From assembly GCA_015488325.1 (NCBI GenBank), contig WFOA01000013.1, positions 1 to 38,984 of the forward strand: a stretch of 38,984 nucleotides of DNA, given 5' to 3'. The stretch is from Acidimicrobiia bacterium. Its GTDB lineage: Bacteria > Actinomycetota > Acidimicrobiia > Spongiisociales > ZC4RG35. A program made the position numbers and the translations under genes. Below the pieces are notes generated by a model. That model made no database searches. It worked only from the letters and a program-made list of their open reading frames with translations, and was not told the origin of the DNA. Below, in pieces: positions 8,571 to 17,761 of this stretch (the stretch's first letter is position 1; each line of letters opens with the position of its first letter).

Positions 8571-9476
8571 CTACCCCGCCGCTGCCTTCAAGGCCCGGAA
8601 CATGAGGTCGGGATCTCCGAGACGGCGGCGCAGCTCCCGTTCCAGACCACCGATCGGGTAGAGGTTCTGGGGGGCACGGGGGTCCTTGTGGGGTGCCGAG
8701 GCGAACCGGGGCAGGGTGGCTGTCACCCGGTCTGCCAGCCCGGCAGCCTCGGCCACGGGTCGGTCAGCCGCGACCTCGCACCGGACGATGCCGCCCGCCA
8801 CCGACCCAGGACCCAGACGGGCGTACCACGAGAAGCGACTCCATGAGGTGGTGGTGAGGAACAGCGGCGTCCGGGTCCCCGGGGTGAGGTCGTCCAGGAC
8901 GGTCCGCAGCGCAGGAGGCAGGTAATGGACCCGTCGGGTCTTCACATACCCGACTGCTCCGGGGACGTGACGGTGATGCGACAACGGTCCGTCGACCACC
9001 ACCAGGCCCGTCCCTGCATGCACCGCCGCCACCGTCCCTTCGAGTTCCCCCATCCGCTGTTGCAACCCCAGCCACAACCGCTCGGGGGTCTCCCCCACCG
9101 TCGGACGGACCTCGTAGGTCCCGTGGCGGGTCACGATCGGAGCTGCGTCCGGAGCCGACGTGAACAGCCCCCGCTCCACCACCGCGTCCACCACCTTCGC
9201 CTCTCCGTCCGTACAGCGCACCGCCCCTGCGGCGTAGACGGCGCAGAGCCCCAGCGTCGCCGGCGGACCGTGGATCCACACGTTGGCGTCGACTCGACGG
9301 ACCCCGTCGACGAACAGCACGTCGTCGACAGGGTCGGACAGGGGACGGCGGGGAGCCCACCGGTCGGCGGGGACCTCCACCGTCGGGTCGACGTTGGATT
9401 CGGGCTCTTCCAGGTCCGCCGAGCCGGGTACCCCGTATTCCGGCGCCCAGGGTTCGACGGTGTACCGGGTGGTCAT
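8571..9476 (-). CDS. NurA domain-like nuclease
   Basis: FVDGVRRVDA (DG motif), LVVVDGPLS (second acidic motif), GYVKTRRVHYLPP, RTPLFLTT, KDPRAPQNLYPIGGLERELRRRLGD resemble bacterial NurA proteins. It overlaps the sbcC stop by 4 nt. Confidence 0.75.
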   Translation of the reverse strand: MTTRYTVEPWAPEYGVPGSADLEEPESNVDPTVEVPADRWAPRRPLSDPVDDVLFVDGVRRVDANVWIHGPPATLGLCAVYAAGAVRCTDGEAKVVDAVVERGLFTSAPDAAPIVTRHGTYEVRPTVGETPERLWLGLQQRMGELEGTVAAVHAGTGLVVVDGPLSHHRHVPGAVGYVKTRRVHYLPPALRTVLDDLTPGTRTPLFLTTTSWSRFSWYARLGPGSVAGGIVRCEVAADRPVAEAAGLADRVTATLPRFASAPHKDPRAPQNLYPIGGLERELRRRLGDPDLMFRALKAAAG

Positions 9477-11803
9477 GCCTCCACCCTCTCCACCGTGGCC
9501 GTGGTCGGCCCCGAACGGACCTCGAAGCGCACCGGCAGCTGGTGGGCCAGGTCCCGGACATGGGTGACGAGCCCCACCATCTTGCCGCCCGCCCCGATCT
9601 CGGAGATGACCGAAGCCACCGTCTCCAAGGTTTCGGCGTCGAGGGTGCCGAACCCTTCGTCGAGGAAGATCGAGTCCAACCGACCCGCCCCGGAGACGGC
9701 CATCGCCGAGATGTGGTCGGCGAGGGACAGGGCGAGGGCCAACGAGACGAGGAAGGTCTCACCTCCCGACAGGGACCGCACCGACCGTCGTTCGTCGGCC
9801 GCCTGATGATCCACCACCTCGAAGGCGAGGTTGGAGGTCACGGCCAGGGAGTAGCGTCCCTCCGCCAGCTGGGCGAGACGCTGGTTGGCGCCGTCGGCGA
9901 GGACCCGGAGGGCCTCGTCGAGCAGCCACCGTTCGAATCCTGCGGCCGAGAGATGACGGGCCAGTGTCTTGGCTACCGCCGCCTGGACTTCGAGATCTTC
10001 GAGGGACCGCTCCCAAGCCTGTTTGCGTTCCAGGTCGGCGGCGAGGCGGTCCCGTATGCCGCGGGCGTCGGTCAGGGCCTCCACGACCACGTCCCGCAGC
10101 TGCCCGGCCGGTTCCAAACCCGCCTCCCGGCAGCGGACCGCCAGTGCGGCTTCGGCTTCGACGTAGGACCGTCGGAGCTCTTCGACTTCGGCCCTCGCCG
10201 CCGCCAGCCGGCTCGTCACCTCCGGTGCCGTCTCGTCACGCCATCGGAGCAGACGATGCCACCCCGCCGCCGGGTCGTCGGGGTCGATGGCGGGTGGAGC
10301 GAGGGAGGCCACGGTGTCCCGGGCGGCGATGAGGTCGGTGGTGAGCCTCTTCGCCGCCTCCTCGGCCTTCTCCAATGCGCCGGTGGCGGCGTCCAGTTCT
10401 CTCCGGGCCTCGTCCCTGGCGTTGCGGGCTGCGGCCAACGCCGTCTCCGCCTCGGCGACCCGGGCCACGAGCCCCTCGAGGTCGTCGGGACGATCGGTCA
10501 GCGACGCGTCGAGCCGGGCGATCCGACCGTCGACCTCCTCCAGGCTGGTCGCCACCCGTGACCGATCCGCCTCGGCGGCGACACGTTCCTCCCGGGCGGC
10601 CGACAGGCGCTGCTCGGCGGCGGCGAGGTCGCCAGACGGCGACGCCGGGGGGACCTCGGCCACCACCTGGCCGCACACGGGGCATTCCTCCCCGGGGCCA
10701 AGGCTCCGCCGCAGGTGGGAAGCGAGGTCGGCGTCCCGCGCCGCGACCAACGCCTCCTCCGCCGCCTGCTCGGCGGCGACCGCGGCCGCCAGGTCGGCCT
10801 CGGCCCGACGCAGCTCCTCTTCCAGCCCGGCTCTCCGCTCGGCCGCCTCCTTCCGTTCCTGCGCCGCCGCCGAGGAGCAGCTGGAGGGTCTCCCCGACCG
10901 TTCCCGGCTGGAACGCTGGCTGGCGGCGGCGACGGCCTGCTCGGCCTCGGCGAGCCGACCCGTGGCGGCGGCCACCGCCTGCCTGGCGTCGGCCAGCCGG
11001 GATCCGAGCTCGTCGAGGTCCTCGGGTGCCGACAACGCGGCGAGGGCGTCGCGGCGGGCCTCGAGCTCCCTCACCCGGCCCGCGGCCTCCCGGCCTCTCT
11101 CCTCCAGCTCCGCCAGCTTCGGGGCGCCCGCTTCGATCTCGGCGAGCAGCGCCGTGAGCTCTTCGACACGGGTCTCGGCGGCGGCCACCGCGCCCGGATC
11201 GACGTCGGCGAGGTCACCGAGACGGGAACGCACCTCGGCGGCCCTGCCTTCGGCCTCCGCCTGCCTGCTGCGGGCGGCCTTCGCCACCTCCTCGTAGATG
11301 CCGAGGTCGAGGAGCGACACGAGGAGATCCTGGCGGGCGGAAGGCTTGTCGTGGAGGAATCGGGCGAACTCTCCCTGGGGTAGCACCACCGATTTGGTGA
11401 ACTGGTCGAAGTCGAGGCCGAGCAGATCGGTGACCCGTTCGGTGACCTCGGCGGCGGTGCCCGCCAGCACGTGGCCACCGGACTCCAGGCGGGCCTCGTC
11501 GGTGTTCGCCCCTCCCCGGGAGGTGCGTCGCACCACCCGCACGACGGTGTGGATCCGTCCCGCCACTTCGAAATCCAGCCGGACCTTCATCTCCAGTCTC
11601 CCGGTGCTGATCACCGGGGCGACATCCCGCCGGCCGTGTCGCGGCACCGCCCCGTAGAGGGCGAACACCATGGCGTCGATGATGGAGCTCTTGCCGCTGC
11701 CGGTGGGTCCGGTGAGGGCGAACAGGTCGACGCCGTCGAAGTCGATCTCGGTGGGTTCCCTGAAGGCGGTGAAGCCTTCCAGCTCAAGTCGTCGTGGGCG
11801 CAC
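9473..11803 (-). CDS. sbcC: Exonuclease subunit SbcC (Rad50-like SMC ATPase)
   Basis: VRPRRLELEGFTAFREPTEIDFDGVDLFALTGPTGSGKSSIIDAMVFALYG; zinc hook CPVCGQ; C-terminal FLDEGFGTLD. GTG start at 11803 is preferred over the ORF-track start at 11866. Confidence 0.93.
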   Translation of the reverse strand: MRPRRLELEGFTAFREPTEIDFDGVDLFALTGPTGSGKSSIIDAMVFALYGAVPRHGRRDVAPVISTGRLEMKVRLDFEVAGRIHTVVRVVRRTSRGGANTDEARLESGGHVLAGTAAEVTERVTDLLGLDFDQFTKSVVLPQGEFARFLHDKPSARQDLLVSLLDLGIYEEVAKAARSRQAEAEGRAAEVRSRLGDLADVDPGAVAAAETRVEELTALLAEIEAGAPKLAELEERGREAAGRVRELEARRDALAALSAPEDLDELGSRLADARQAVAAATGRLAEAEQAVAAASQRSSRERSGRPSSCSSAAAQERKEAAERRAGLEEELRRAEADLAAAVAAEQAAEEALVAARDADLASHLRRSLGPGEECPVCGQVVAEVPPASPSGDLAAAEQRLSAAREERVAAEADRSRVATSLEEVDGRIARLDASLTDRPDDLEGLVARVAEAETALAAARNARDEARRELDAATGALEKAEEAAKRLTTDLIAARDTVASLAPPAIDPDDPAAGWHRLLRWRDETAPEVTSRLAAARAEVEELRRSYVEAEAALAVRCREAGLEPAGQLRDVVVEALTDARGIRDRLAADLERKQAWERSLEDLEVQAAVAKTLARHLSAAGFERWLLDEALRVLADGANQRLAQLAEGRYSLAVTSNLAFEVVDHQAADERRSVRSLSGGETFLVSLALALSLADHISAMAVSGAGRLDSIFLDEGFGTLDAETLETVASVISEIGAGGKMVGLVTHVRDLAHQLPVRFEVRSGPTTATVERVEA

Positions 11804-12938
11804 CGACGTCTCCCAGCAGTTCGGCGAAGAGAGCCTCCACCCGTTCGTCCCGAGCTTCGCGTGCATCCAGGTATTCGGCGAAGAGCTCGACCGGTGTCCG
11901 CCCCACTCGGGTCGGGCCCCCGGCAGGCCGGTGTTCCCGACGTTCGGGCGTCAGGGTCACCTCGACGGCGTCGGGGAGCTCGGCCCGTACCTCGTCGGCC
12001 AGTCCCGCCCGGGCAGGCTCGTCGAGTTCGACCCGGAGGTAGGCGTCGTCGAGTCCCCGACCGGCTTCGATGACCTCTTCCAGGGTGCCGACGAGATGGA
12101 CGAGGCGCCGACCAGACGTCAGCGGCACCTCCTCGACCCGGGCGGGCACTCCCGGCGCCGCCTCGACGAGGAGGACCGCCTTTGTGTGGCCGGCCTCCCC
12201 GAAGTCGAGCTGGAGAGGCGAGCCCGAATACCAGACGGTGGAGGCCGCCGGGATCCGCTGGGCACGATGGAAGTGGCCGAGGGCGACGTAGCTGAGCCCC
12301 CCCGGGAAGGCACCGGCTGGAATCGGGTAGTCGAGGACGGTGTGGGCCCGGCGTTCGCCTCCCCCGGGCGTCGCGCCGACGACGGTGAGATGAGCGACGA
12401 CGACGTTCACCACGTCGAGGTCGGGCTCGCCGACCAGGTGGGCGATGATGCGCTGCAGCCGGGCGGCGTAGGTGCCTTCGTGTTCGGACGCCTCGCCTTC
12501 CATCAGGTCTGCGGCACGGACGATGGCTCGACGCGACACGAAGGGGACGAGGGCGAGCCGAGCCGTCTCCCCCCGTTCGGTGACGACGTCGACCACACCC
12601 CCTTCGTCCGGCCGGGCGAGGGTCGCCGCCATCGTGACCCGACCCAACTCCAGCAGCGGTGTCACCGCCCGGAGCCGCCCCGGATGGTCGTGGTTCCCCG
12701 CGATCGCCACCACCGGCGCCACCTCTGCCAGGTCGAGCAGGGCTCGGTACACGATCCGTTCGGCTTCCGCCGACGGCGCGGCCGTGTCGAACAGGTCGCC
12801 GGCCACCAGTACCAGGTCGACTCGGCGGTCGGCGGCGATCTCGACGATCTCGGTGAGTACGTCGCGGTGTTCTTCGGCGCGGCTTCGACCTCGGATGGTG
12901 CGCCCGACATGCCAGTCGGAGGTGTGGAGGATCCTCAC
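11784..12938 (-). CDS. sbcD: Exonuclease subunit SbcD (Mre11-like)
   Basis: MRILHTSDWHVGRTIRGRSRAEEH, DLVLVAGDLFDTAAPS, IAGNHDHPGRL phosphoesterase motifs. Confidence 0.95.
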   Translation of the reverse strand: MRILHTSDWHVGRTIRGRSRAEEHRDVLTEIVEIAADRRVDLVLVAGDLFDTAAPSAEAERIVYRALLDLAEVAPVVAIAGNHDHPGRLRAVTPLLELGRVTMAATLARPDEGGVVDVVTERGETARLALVPFVSRRAIVRAADLMEGEASEHEGTYAARLQRIIAHLVGEPDLDVVNVVVAHLTVVGATPGGGERRAHTVLDYPIPAGAFPGGLSYVALGHFHRAQRIPAASTVWYSGSPLQLDFGEAGHTKAVLLVEAAPGVPARVEEVPLTSGRRLVHLVGTLEEVIEAGRGLDDAYLRVELDEPARAGLADEVRAELPDAVEVTLTPERREHRPAGGPTRVGRTPVELFAEYLDAREARDERVEALFAELLGDVGAPTTT

Positions 12939-12975
12939 GCCGGCGGATCGTACCGGTCGGGTGTGACGAAACCGG

Positions 12976-13818
12976 TCAGACGCCGACGGCCCCGTAGCGA
13001 CGTTCGAAGGCCGCCGCCTTCGCCAGTACCTGCGCGGGCAACCCCAGGAGTTTCTCCTGGAACTCCTGGGCGGTGGTGGTGAGTCCGGTCAACCCCTCGA
13101 TGTTCCAGTCGCGGATCAGAGGCCGAAGCACCCGGTCGTGATGGATCCGGAGGTTGTAGACCCCGGCTTTGGCGATGGACACCGCCCGTCGGAGGAAGTT
13201 GGGGATCCCCACCCCCGGCATCTTGAAGTTGGACAGCACCGAATAGATACGGGGGAGGACGATGGACGGGTCTTCGTCCAGCATCGCCGAGAGGACCCCC
13301 CGATAGAAGAGGAAATGGTGGTTCTCGTCGGCGGCGATCCTGCTCATGAGCTCGTAGGCGACTTCGTCGTCGGCGAGCTTGCCGGCGTTGCGGTGGCTCA
13401 CCCTGGTGGCCAGTTCTTGGGCGGAGGTGTAGACGAACAGGTCGATCGGGTCGTCGGCGTCGAACTCGTAGCCCCCGGCCATCGTCGCCAGACGGTCGTC
13501 TTCCAGCTCCACCGGGTCGCAGTTGCGGCTCACCAACAGATAGCTGCGCAAGGCGATGGCGTGCTGACCTTCCTCGGCCGTCCAGATTCCGTTCCAACGC
13601 CGCAGGGCGCCGTGGTCCCCGAGGTGCTTCTCGATCGTGGCGTGGTAGTAGGGCAGGTTGTCTTCGGTGAGGAGGTTGAGGACGAGGGCGGTACGGGTCT
13701 CGGGGCTCAACGTCGCCTGGGACTCGTCCCAGGGTTCGTCGCGGAAGTTGCGGCCCTGTTCCCAGGGGACGATCTCGTGGGCGTACCAGTGGGTGCGACG
13801 CTCGACGTGTTCGTCCAT
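12976..13818 (-). CDS. Acyl-ACP desaturase (ferritin-like di-iron)
   Basis: TEDNLPYYHATIEKHLG, WTAEEGQHAIALRSYL, RIAADENHHFLFYRG: E...E..H di-iron motifs of the fatty-acid desaturase type 2 family. Confidence 0.85.
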   Translation of the reverse strand: MDEHVERRTHWYAHEIVPWEQGRNFRDEPWDESQATLSPETRTALVLNLLTEDNLPYYHATIEKHLGDHGALRRWNGIWTAEEGQHAIALRSYLLVSRNCDPVELEDDRLATMAGGYEFDADDPIDLFVYTSAQELATRVSHRNAGKLADDEVAYELMSRIAADENHHFLFYRGVLSAMLDEDPSIVLPRIYSVLSNFKMPGVGIPNFLRRAVSIAKAGVYNLRIHHDRVLRPLIRDWNIEGLTGLTTTAQEFQEKLLGLPAQVLAKAAAFERRYGAVGV

Positions 13819-14113
13819 GAGGCGTTCGATGGCAGGCGAAACGGACGCGAGCAGCTCGACGGATTCGGGGTGAGGAATGAGGAAACTCCAGGGCTCGGGT
13901 GGAATCTCAGCTTAACTCACCCCCACGTTTGCGCCGAAGAACCCTGATGCCGCCCGCCACACCCCTTCGGTCGGGCCCCGTCCCCGACCTGTTTCCCCAC
14001 CCGATGAAACGTCTCGTTCACGCACCGAGTCTGAACACGACGTGATGGCGGATCGAACACCGCAGGGCCGAGCCCAGACGCAACCGCGTGCGCCGGCTGC
14101 CGATCGGAAAGTC

Positions 14114-15484
14114 ATGAGCGCCGAACAGCGTGTCGACGACGCGATGCTCGGAGACTTCGACACCGCCCATCGGGCTCTGGCCGAACGTGCCCGGGAGGTC
14201 CTGGAGTCGAACTGGCTGGGACACGCCACCCGTCCGGCCGCCGGGCTGTATCCACACCAGTGGAGCTGGGACGCCGGGTTCATCGCCATCGGCTACGCCC
14301 GGTTCGACACTCGGCGTGCGGCCGCCGAACTCCGATCCCTGTTCCGAGGCCAGTGGTCCGACGGGATGCTCCCCCACATCGTGTTCAACGGCGGAGGCGA
14401 GTCGTATTTCCCCGGCCCCGACTACTGGGGCACCGAGCGCTCACCCTACGCGCCACCGCGCCCCCGCACCTCGGGGATCGTCCAACCTCCGATCCACGCC
14501 ACAGCGGCCCTCCGCACCTTCCGCCACGCCACCGACCGTGACACCGCCCGGGCGCTCCTGGAGGAGCTGATGCCGAAACTCGCCGCCTGGCACGGGTACC
14601 TGCACCGGGAGCGGGTCCGTCCCGGCATCGGCCTCGTCGAGATCTGGCATCCGTGGGAGTCGGGGATGGACAACTCGCCGCTGTGGGACGAAGCCCTGAG
14701 CCGCATCGTCCCCGCCCGGGTCCGCGACTGGGTCCGGGCGGACCTCGACCATGCCGACCCCGCCGAACGACCCACCGACGAGGACTACCTGCGCTACCTG
14801 CATCTCGTCGACCTGTTCCGAGAGCTCTCCTACGATCCGGAACGGATCCGCGCCGCCACCCCCTTCGCCGTCGCCGACGTCCTCATGAACACCCTGTGGG
14901 TGCAGGCCAACCGGGATCTGGCGTCGATCGCCGACATCATCGGCGCCGACGGGAGCCGGTTCACCGCCTGGGCCGACGAGGCAGCCGCCGCCATGGGCGA
15001 GATCTGTTGGGACGACACCCTCGACGTGTTCGTCGACTTCGACCTCGTCGCCGGTGCCCCGATCTGTACCCGGGTCGGCGCCGCCTTCGCTCCCCTGTTC
15101 GCCGGGATCCCCGACGCCGACCAGGCCCGACGCATGGTGCGCCGCCTCCACGACGAGGTCGGCGAACACCTCGGCGCCACCACCTGGATGGTGCCGAGCT
15201 TCGATCCGTCCGAGCCGGGCTTCATGCCCACCAACTACTGGCGTGGACCGGTCTGGATCAACGTGAACTGGGTCCTCTATCAGGGTCTGCGGCGGTACGG
15301 CTACCACGTCGAGGCGGCGTCGCTGCGAGCTTCGCTCCTCGCCCTCGCCGAACGCTCCGGCTTCTTCGAGCACTACGACCCGGTCACCGGGAACGGACAC
15401 GGCGCCGACCGGTTCGCCTGGACCGCCGCCCTCGTCCTCGACCTGCTGTTCGAATCGGGCGCCGACGACGCCCGGACCGCCTGA
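14114..15484 (+). CDS. GH63-family glucosylglycerate/mannosylglycerate hydrolase-like
   Basis: GLYPHQWSWDAGFIAIGYARFD...GQWSDGMLPHIVFN...WHGYLHRERV...LVEIWHPWESGMDNSPLWDEAL...YWRGPVWINVNW. Confidence 0.85.
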   Translation: MSAEQRVDDAMLGDFDTAHRALAERAREVLESNWLGHATRPAAGLYPHQWSWDAGFIAIGYARFDTRRAAAELRSLFRGQWSDGMLPHIVFNGGGESYFPGPDYWGTERSPYAPPRPRTSGIVQPPIHATAALRTFRHATDRDTARALLEELMPKLAAWHGYLHRERVRPGIGLVEIWHPWESGMDNSPLWDEALSRIVPARVRDWVRADLDHADPAERPTDEDYLRYLHLVDLFRELSYDPERIRAATPFAVADVLMNTLWVQANRDLASIADIIGADGSRFTAWADEAAAAMGEICWDDTLDVFVDFDLVAGAPICTRVGAAFAPLFAGIPDADQARRMVRRLHDEVGEHLGATTWMVPSFDPSEPGFMPTNYWRGPVWINVNWVLYQGLRRYGYHVEAASLRASLLALAERSGFFEHYDPVTGNGHGADRFAWTAALVLDLLFESGADDARTA

Positions 15485-15550
15485 CGCCACCTCCCCATTC
15501 GGGACGAACGCCCATTCCCAAACCGGCCGCCACGGGTACTGTTGGACTTG

Positions 15551-16888
15551 ATGAGACTCGAGTACCCCCACCGGTTCGAACGTTTCGGCGCCGTCCGAAT
15601 CCATGCTCTGCAGCAGGTCATCGAGCTCGATTCGGGCGCCGACGAGGAGGCGCCGGCGACGACCATCCAGGGACGCATGGTGCAGCACGTCTCGGCCCGT
15701 CACCTGGCGAGCGTCGAGAAGCGGATGGCGATCGTCGTGCCCTGCAAGGACGAACGGCGCAAGGTGATCGAAGGGGTCCTGTCGGGGATCCCCCACGACT
15801 GTCTGATCATCCTCGTGTCGAACTCGGTCCGTGATCCGGTGGATCGTTTCGACATGGAGTGCCGCACCGTCGAGCATTTCTGCCATCTGGCGGAGCGGTC
15901 GGCCGTGGCGATCCATCAGCGCGACCCGGGTCTGGCGGAGGCGTTCCGACTGGCGGGATACACCGAGATCCTCGACGACGACGGGCTGGTCCGGAACGGG
16001 AAGGGGGAGGGGATGCTCGTCGGTCTGCTCCTCGCCTCCCTGGCCGGCCGGGACTACGTCGGTTTCATCGACGCCGACAACTACGTCCCCGGAGCCGTCC
16101 ACGAGTACGCCAAGGCCTACGCCGCCGCCCTCCACCTGGCGGAGAGTCCCTATGCGATGGTGCGCATCTCGTGGATGTCGAAGCCGAAGATCCAGGACGG
16201 ACGGCTCTTCTTCAACCGTTGGGGACGCACGTCCCAGGTCACCAACCAGTTCCTGAACCTGCTCATCGCCGAGTACTCGGGGTTCGGCACCGACATCATC
16301 GCCACCGGCAACGCCGGCGAGCATGCCGTCAGCATGGAGCTGGGGCTGCGGATGCGGATCGCCGGAGGCTTCGCCGTCGAACCCTTCGAGTTCCTCGACC
16401 TGTTCGAGCAGTTCGGCGGCGTGATCCCGTCACCGCATCCCGAAGTCCTCAAGCACACCGTGGACGTCTACCAGGTGGAGACCCGCAACCCCCATTTCCA
16501 CGAGAACAAGGGCCACGGCCACGTCCAGGAGATGCGACTGCAGGCCCTCAACGTCCTCTACCACTCCCCCATCTGTCTCGACTCGGTCCGCGACGAGATC
16601 AGGACGTTCCTCACCGAGCAGGGGGTGATCGGAGCTGAGGAGGAGCCTCCGGCCGAACACGTCTACCCGCCCCTCGTCGACCTCGACCGCAGCCGGTTCC
16701 TGGCCGCCCTCGTGGAACACGCCGAGTCCTTCGTGCAGATCAGCCGCCACCGCATCGCCGACATCGTCGTCGAGGAGCCGATCCTCCTCGACACGGGCAG
16801 ACCGATCGACGTCGAAGGGGTCATCGACCTGGGAGAGATCCAGGGCGACCTCGCCGAAGGGCTCACCGAGAGCGATGCCGACGCCTGA
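15551..16888 (+). CDS. mpgS: Mannosyl-3-phosphoglycerate synthase (GT55)
   Basis: MRLEYPHRFERFGAVRIHALQQVIELDSG...MAIVVPCKDERRKVIEGVLSGIPHDCLIILVSNS...GKGEGML...GFIDADNYVPGAVHEYAKAY...GNAGEHAVSMELGLRM. Confidence 0.92.
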   Translation: MRLEYPHRFERFGAVRIHALQQVIELDSGADEEAPATTIQGRMVQHVSARHLASVEKRMAIVVPCKDERRKVIEGVLSGIPHDCLIILVSNSVRDPVDRFDMECRTVEHFCHLAERSAVAIHQRDPGLAEAFRLAGYTEILDDDGLVRNGKGEGMLVGLLLASLAGRDYVGFIDADNYVPGAVHEYAKAYAAALHLAESPYAMVRISWMSKPKIQDGRLFFNRWGRTSQVTNQFLNLLIAEYSGFGTDIIATGNAGEHAVSMELGLRMRIAGGFAVEPFEFLDLFEQFGGVIPSPHPEVLKHTVDVYQVETRNPHFHENKGHGHVQEMRLQALNVLYHSPICLDSVRDEIRTFLTEQGVIGAEEEPPAEHVYPPLVDLDRSRFLAALVEHAESFVQISRHRIADIVVEEPILLDTGRPIDVEGVIDLGEIQGDLAEGLTESDADA

Positions 16889-17681
16889 GGCGCCTCGGGT
16901 CATCCTCTTCACCGACCTCGACGGCACCCTCCTCGACCACGACACCTACCAACCCGGCCCGGCGACCGTCGCCGTGGAGAGGCTCGTCCGAGCCGAGATC
17001 CCCGTCGTGTTCTGCTCGGCCAAGACCGTCGCCGAGCAGCGGGCGCTGGCTCGGGCGCTCGGGCTGCACCCCGGCTTGATCGCCGAGAACGGGGCGGCGG
17101 TGTCGCTTCCGCCCGGGTTCGCCGGTCTGGCGTCGGGGGTGGAACGGACCTTCGGTCTGCGCTACGAGGAGGTCCGCGGCGCGATCGCCGAGGTGGCGGA
17201 GAGCCTCGGATGCTCGGTTCGGGGATACGGCGACATGTCCCGTGCGGAGGTGGCTGCGGTCACGGGGCTCGATCTCGACGCCGCCCGTCGAGCCATGGAC
17301 CGATGCTGCACCGAGACCCTCGTCGAACTCGTCGGGGCCGATCCCGAGTCCTTCGCCCGGAGTCTCGAGGCCAGAGGCCTGCGGCTGCAGCGCGGCGCCC
17401 GGTTCTGGACGGTGCAGGGACCCCACGACAAGGGACGGGCGGTCCGCTGGGTGGAGACGTGGCTCCGAGACCGGGGGACGACCCCGACGACCTGCGGGGT
17501 GGGCGACGCCGACAACGACCTGGAGATGCTGGCGGCGGTCGACCACCCCTTCCTGGTCCGCCGCCCCGACGGCTCGTGGGCGGATCTCCGGCTCCCCCGG
17601 CTCCGTCGCCTGTCCGGGATCGGCCCGGCCGGCTTCGCCGAAGCCGTCGAGGTGATCCTCGCGGAGGTGTCCGGACCCTGA
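16875..17681 (+). CDS. mpgP: Mannosyl-3-phosphoglycerate phosphatase (HAD family)
   Basis: FTDLDGTLLDHDTY, VVFCSAKTVAEQ, LIAENGAAV, GVGDADNDLEML. Overlaps mpgS by 14 nt. Confidence 0.9.
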   Translation: MPTPEAPRVILFTDLDGTLLDHDTYQPGPATVAVERLVRAEIPVVFCSAKTVAEQRALARALGLHPGLIAENGAAVSLPPGFAGLASGVERTFGLRYEEVRGAIAEVAESLGCSVRGYGDMSRAEVAAVTGLDLDAARRAMDRCCTETLVELVGADPESFARSLEARGLRLQRGARFWTVQGPHDKGRAVRWVETWLRDRGTTPTTCGVGDADNDLEMLAAVDHPFLVRRPDGSWADLRLPRLRRLSGIGPAGFAEAVEVILAEVSGP

Positions 17682-17761
17682 CGAAGACATCATTCGTGTC
17701 GGCCCGTCCGGGGCCGCGACGGTTCCGTCTCGAAGCCGGACGCGGCGGGTAGGGTGCGGCC

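Noticed and set aside
10855-10930. Ser/Arg-rich stretch in SbcC (SQRSSRERSGRPSSCSSAAAQERK) that could mark compensating frameshifts
   Set aside because: The frame stays open and returns to normal coiled-coil sequence; the alternative frame (PAFQPGTVGETLQLLLGGG) is also plausible but cannot be decided without homolog alignment or reads.
14441-16324. 627-aa - strand ORF opposite GH63/mpgS
   Set aside because: Shadow ORF of strongly recognisable enzymes on the other strand.
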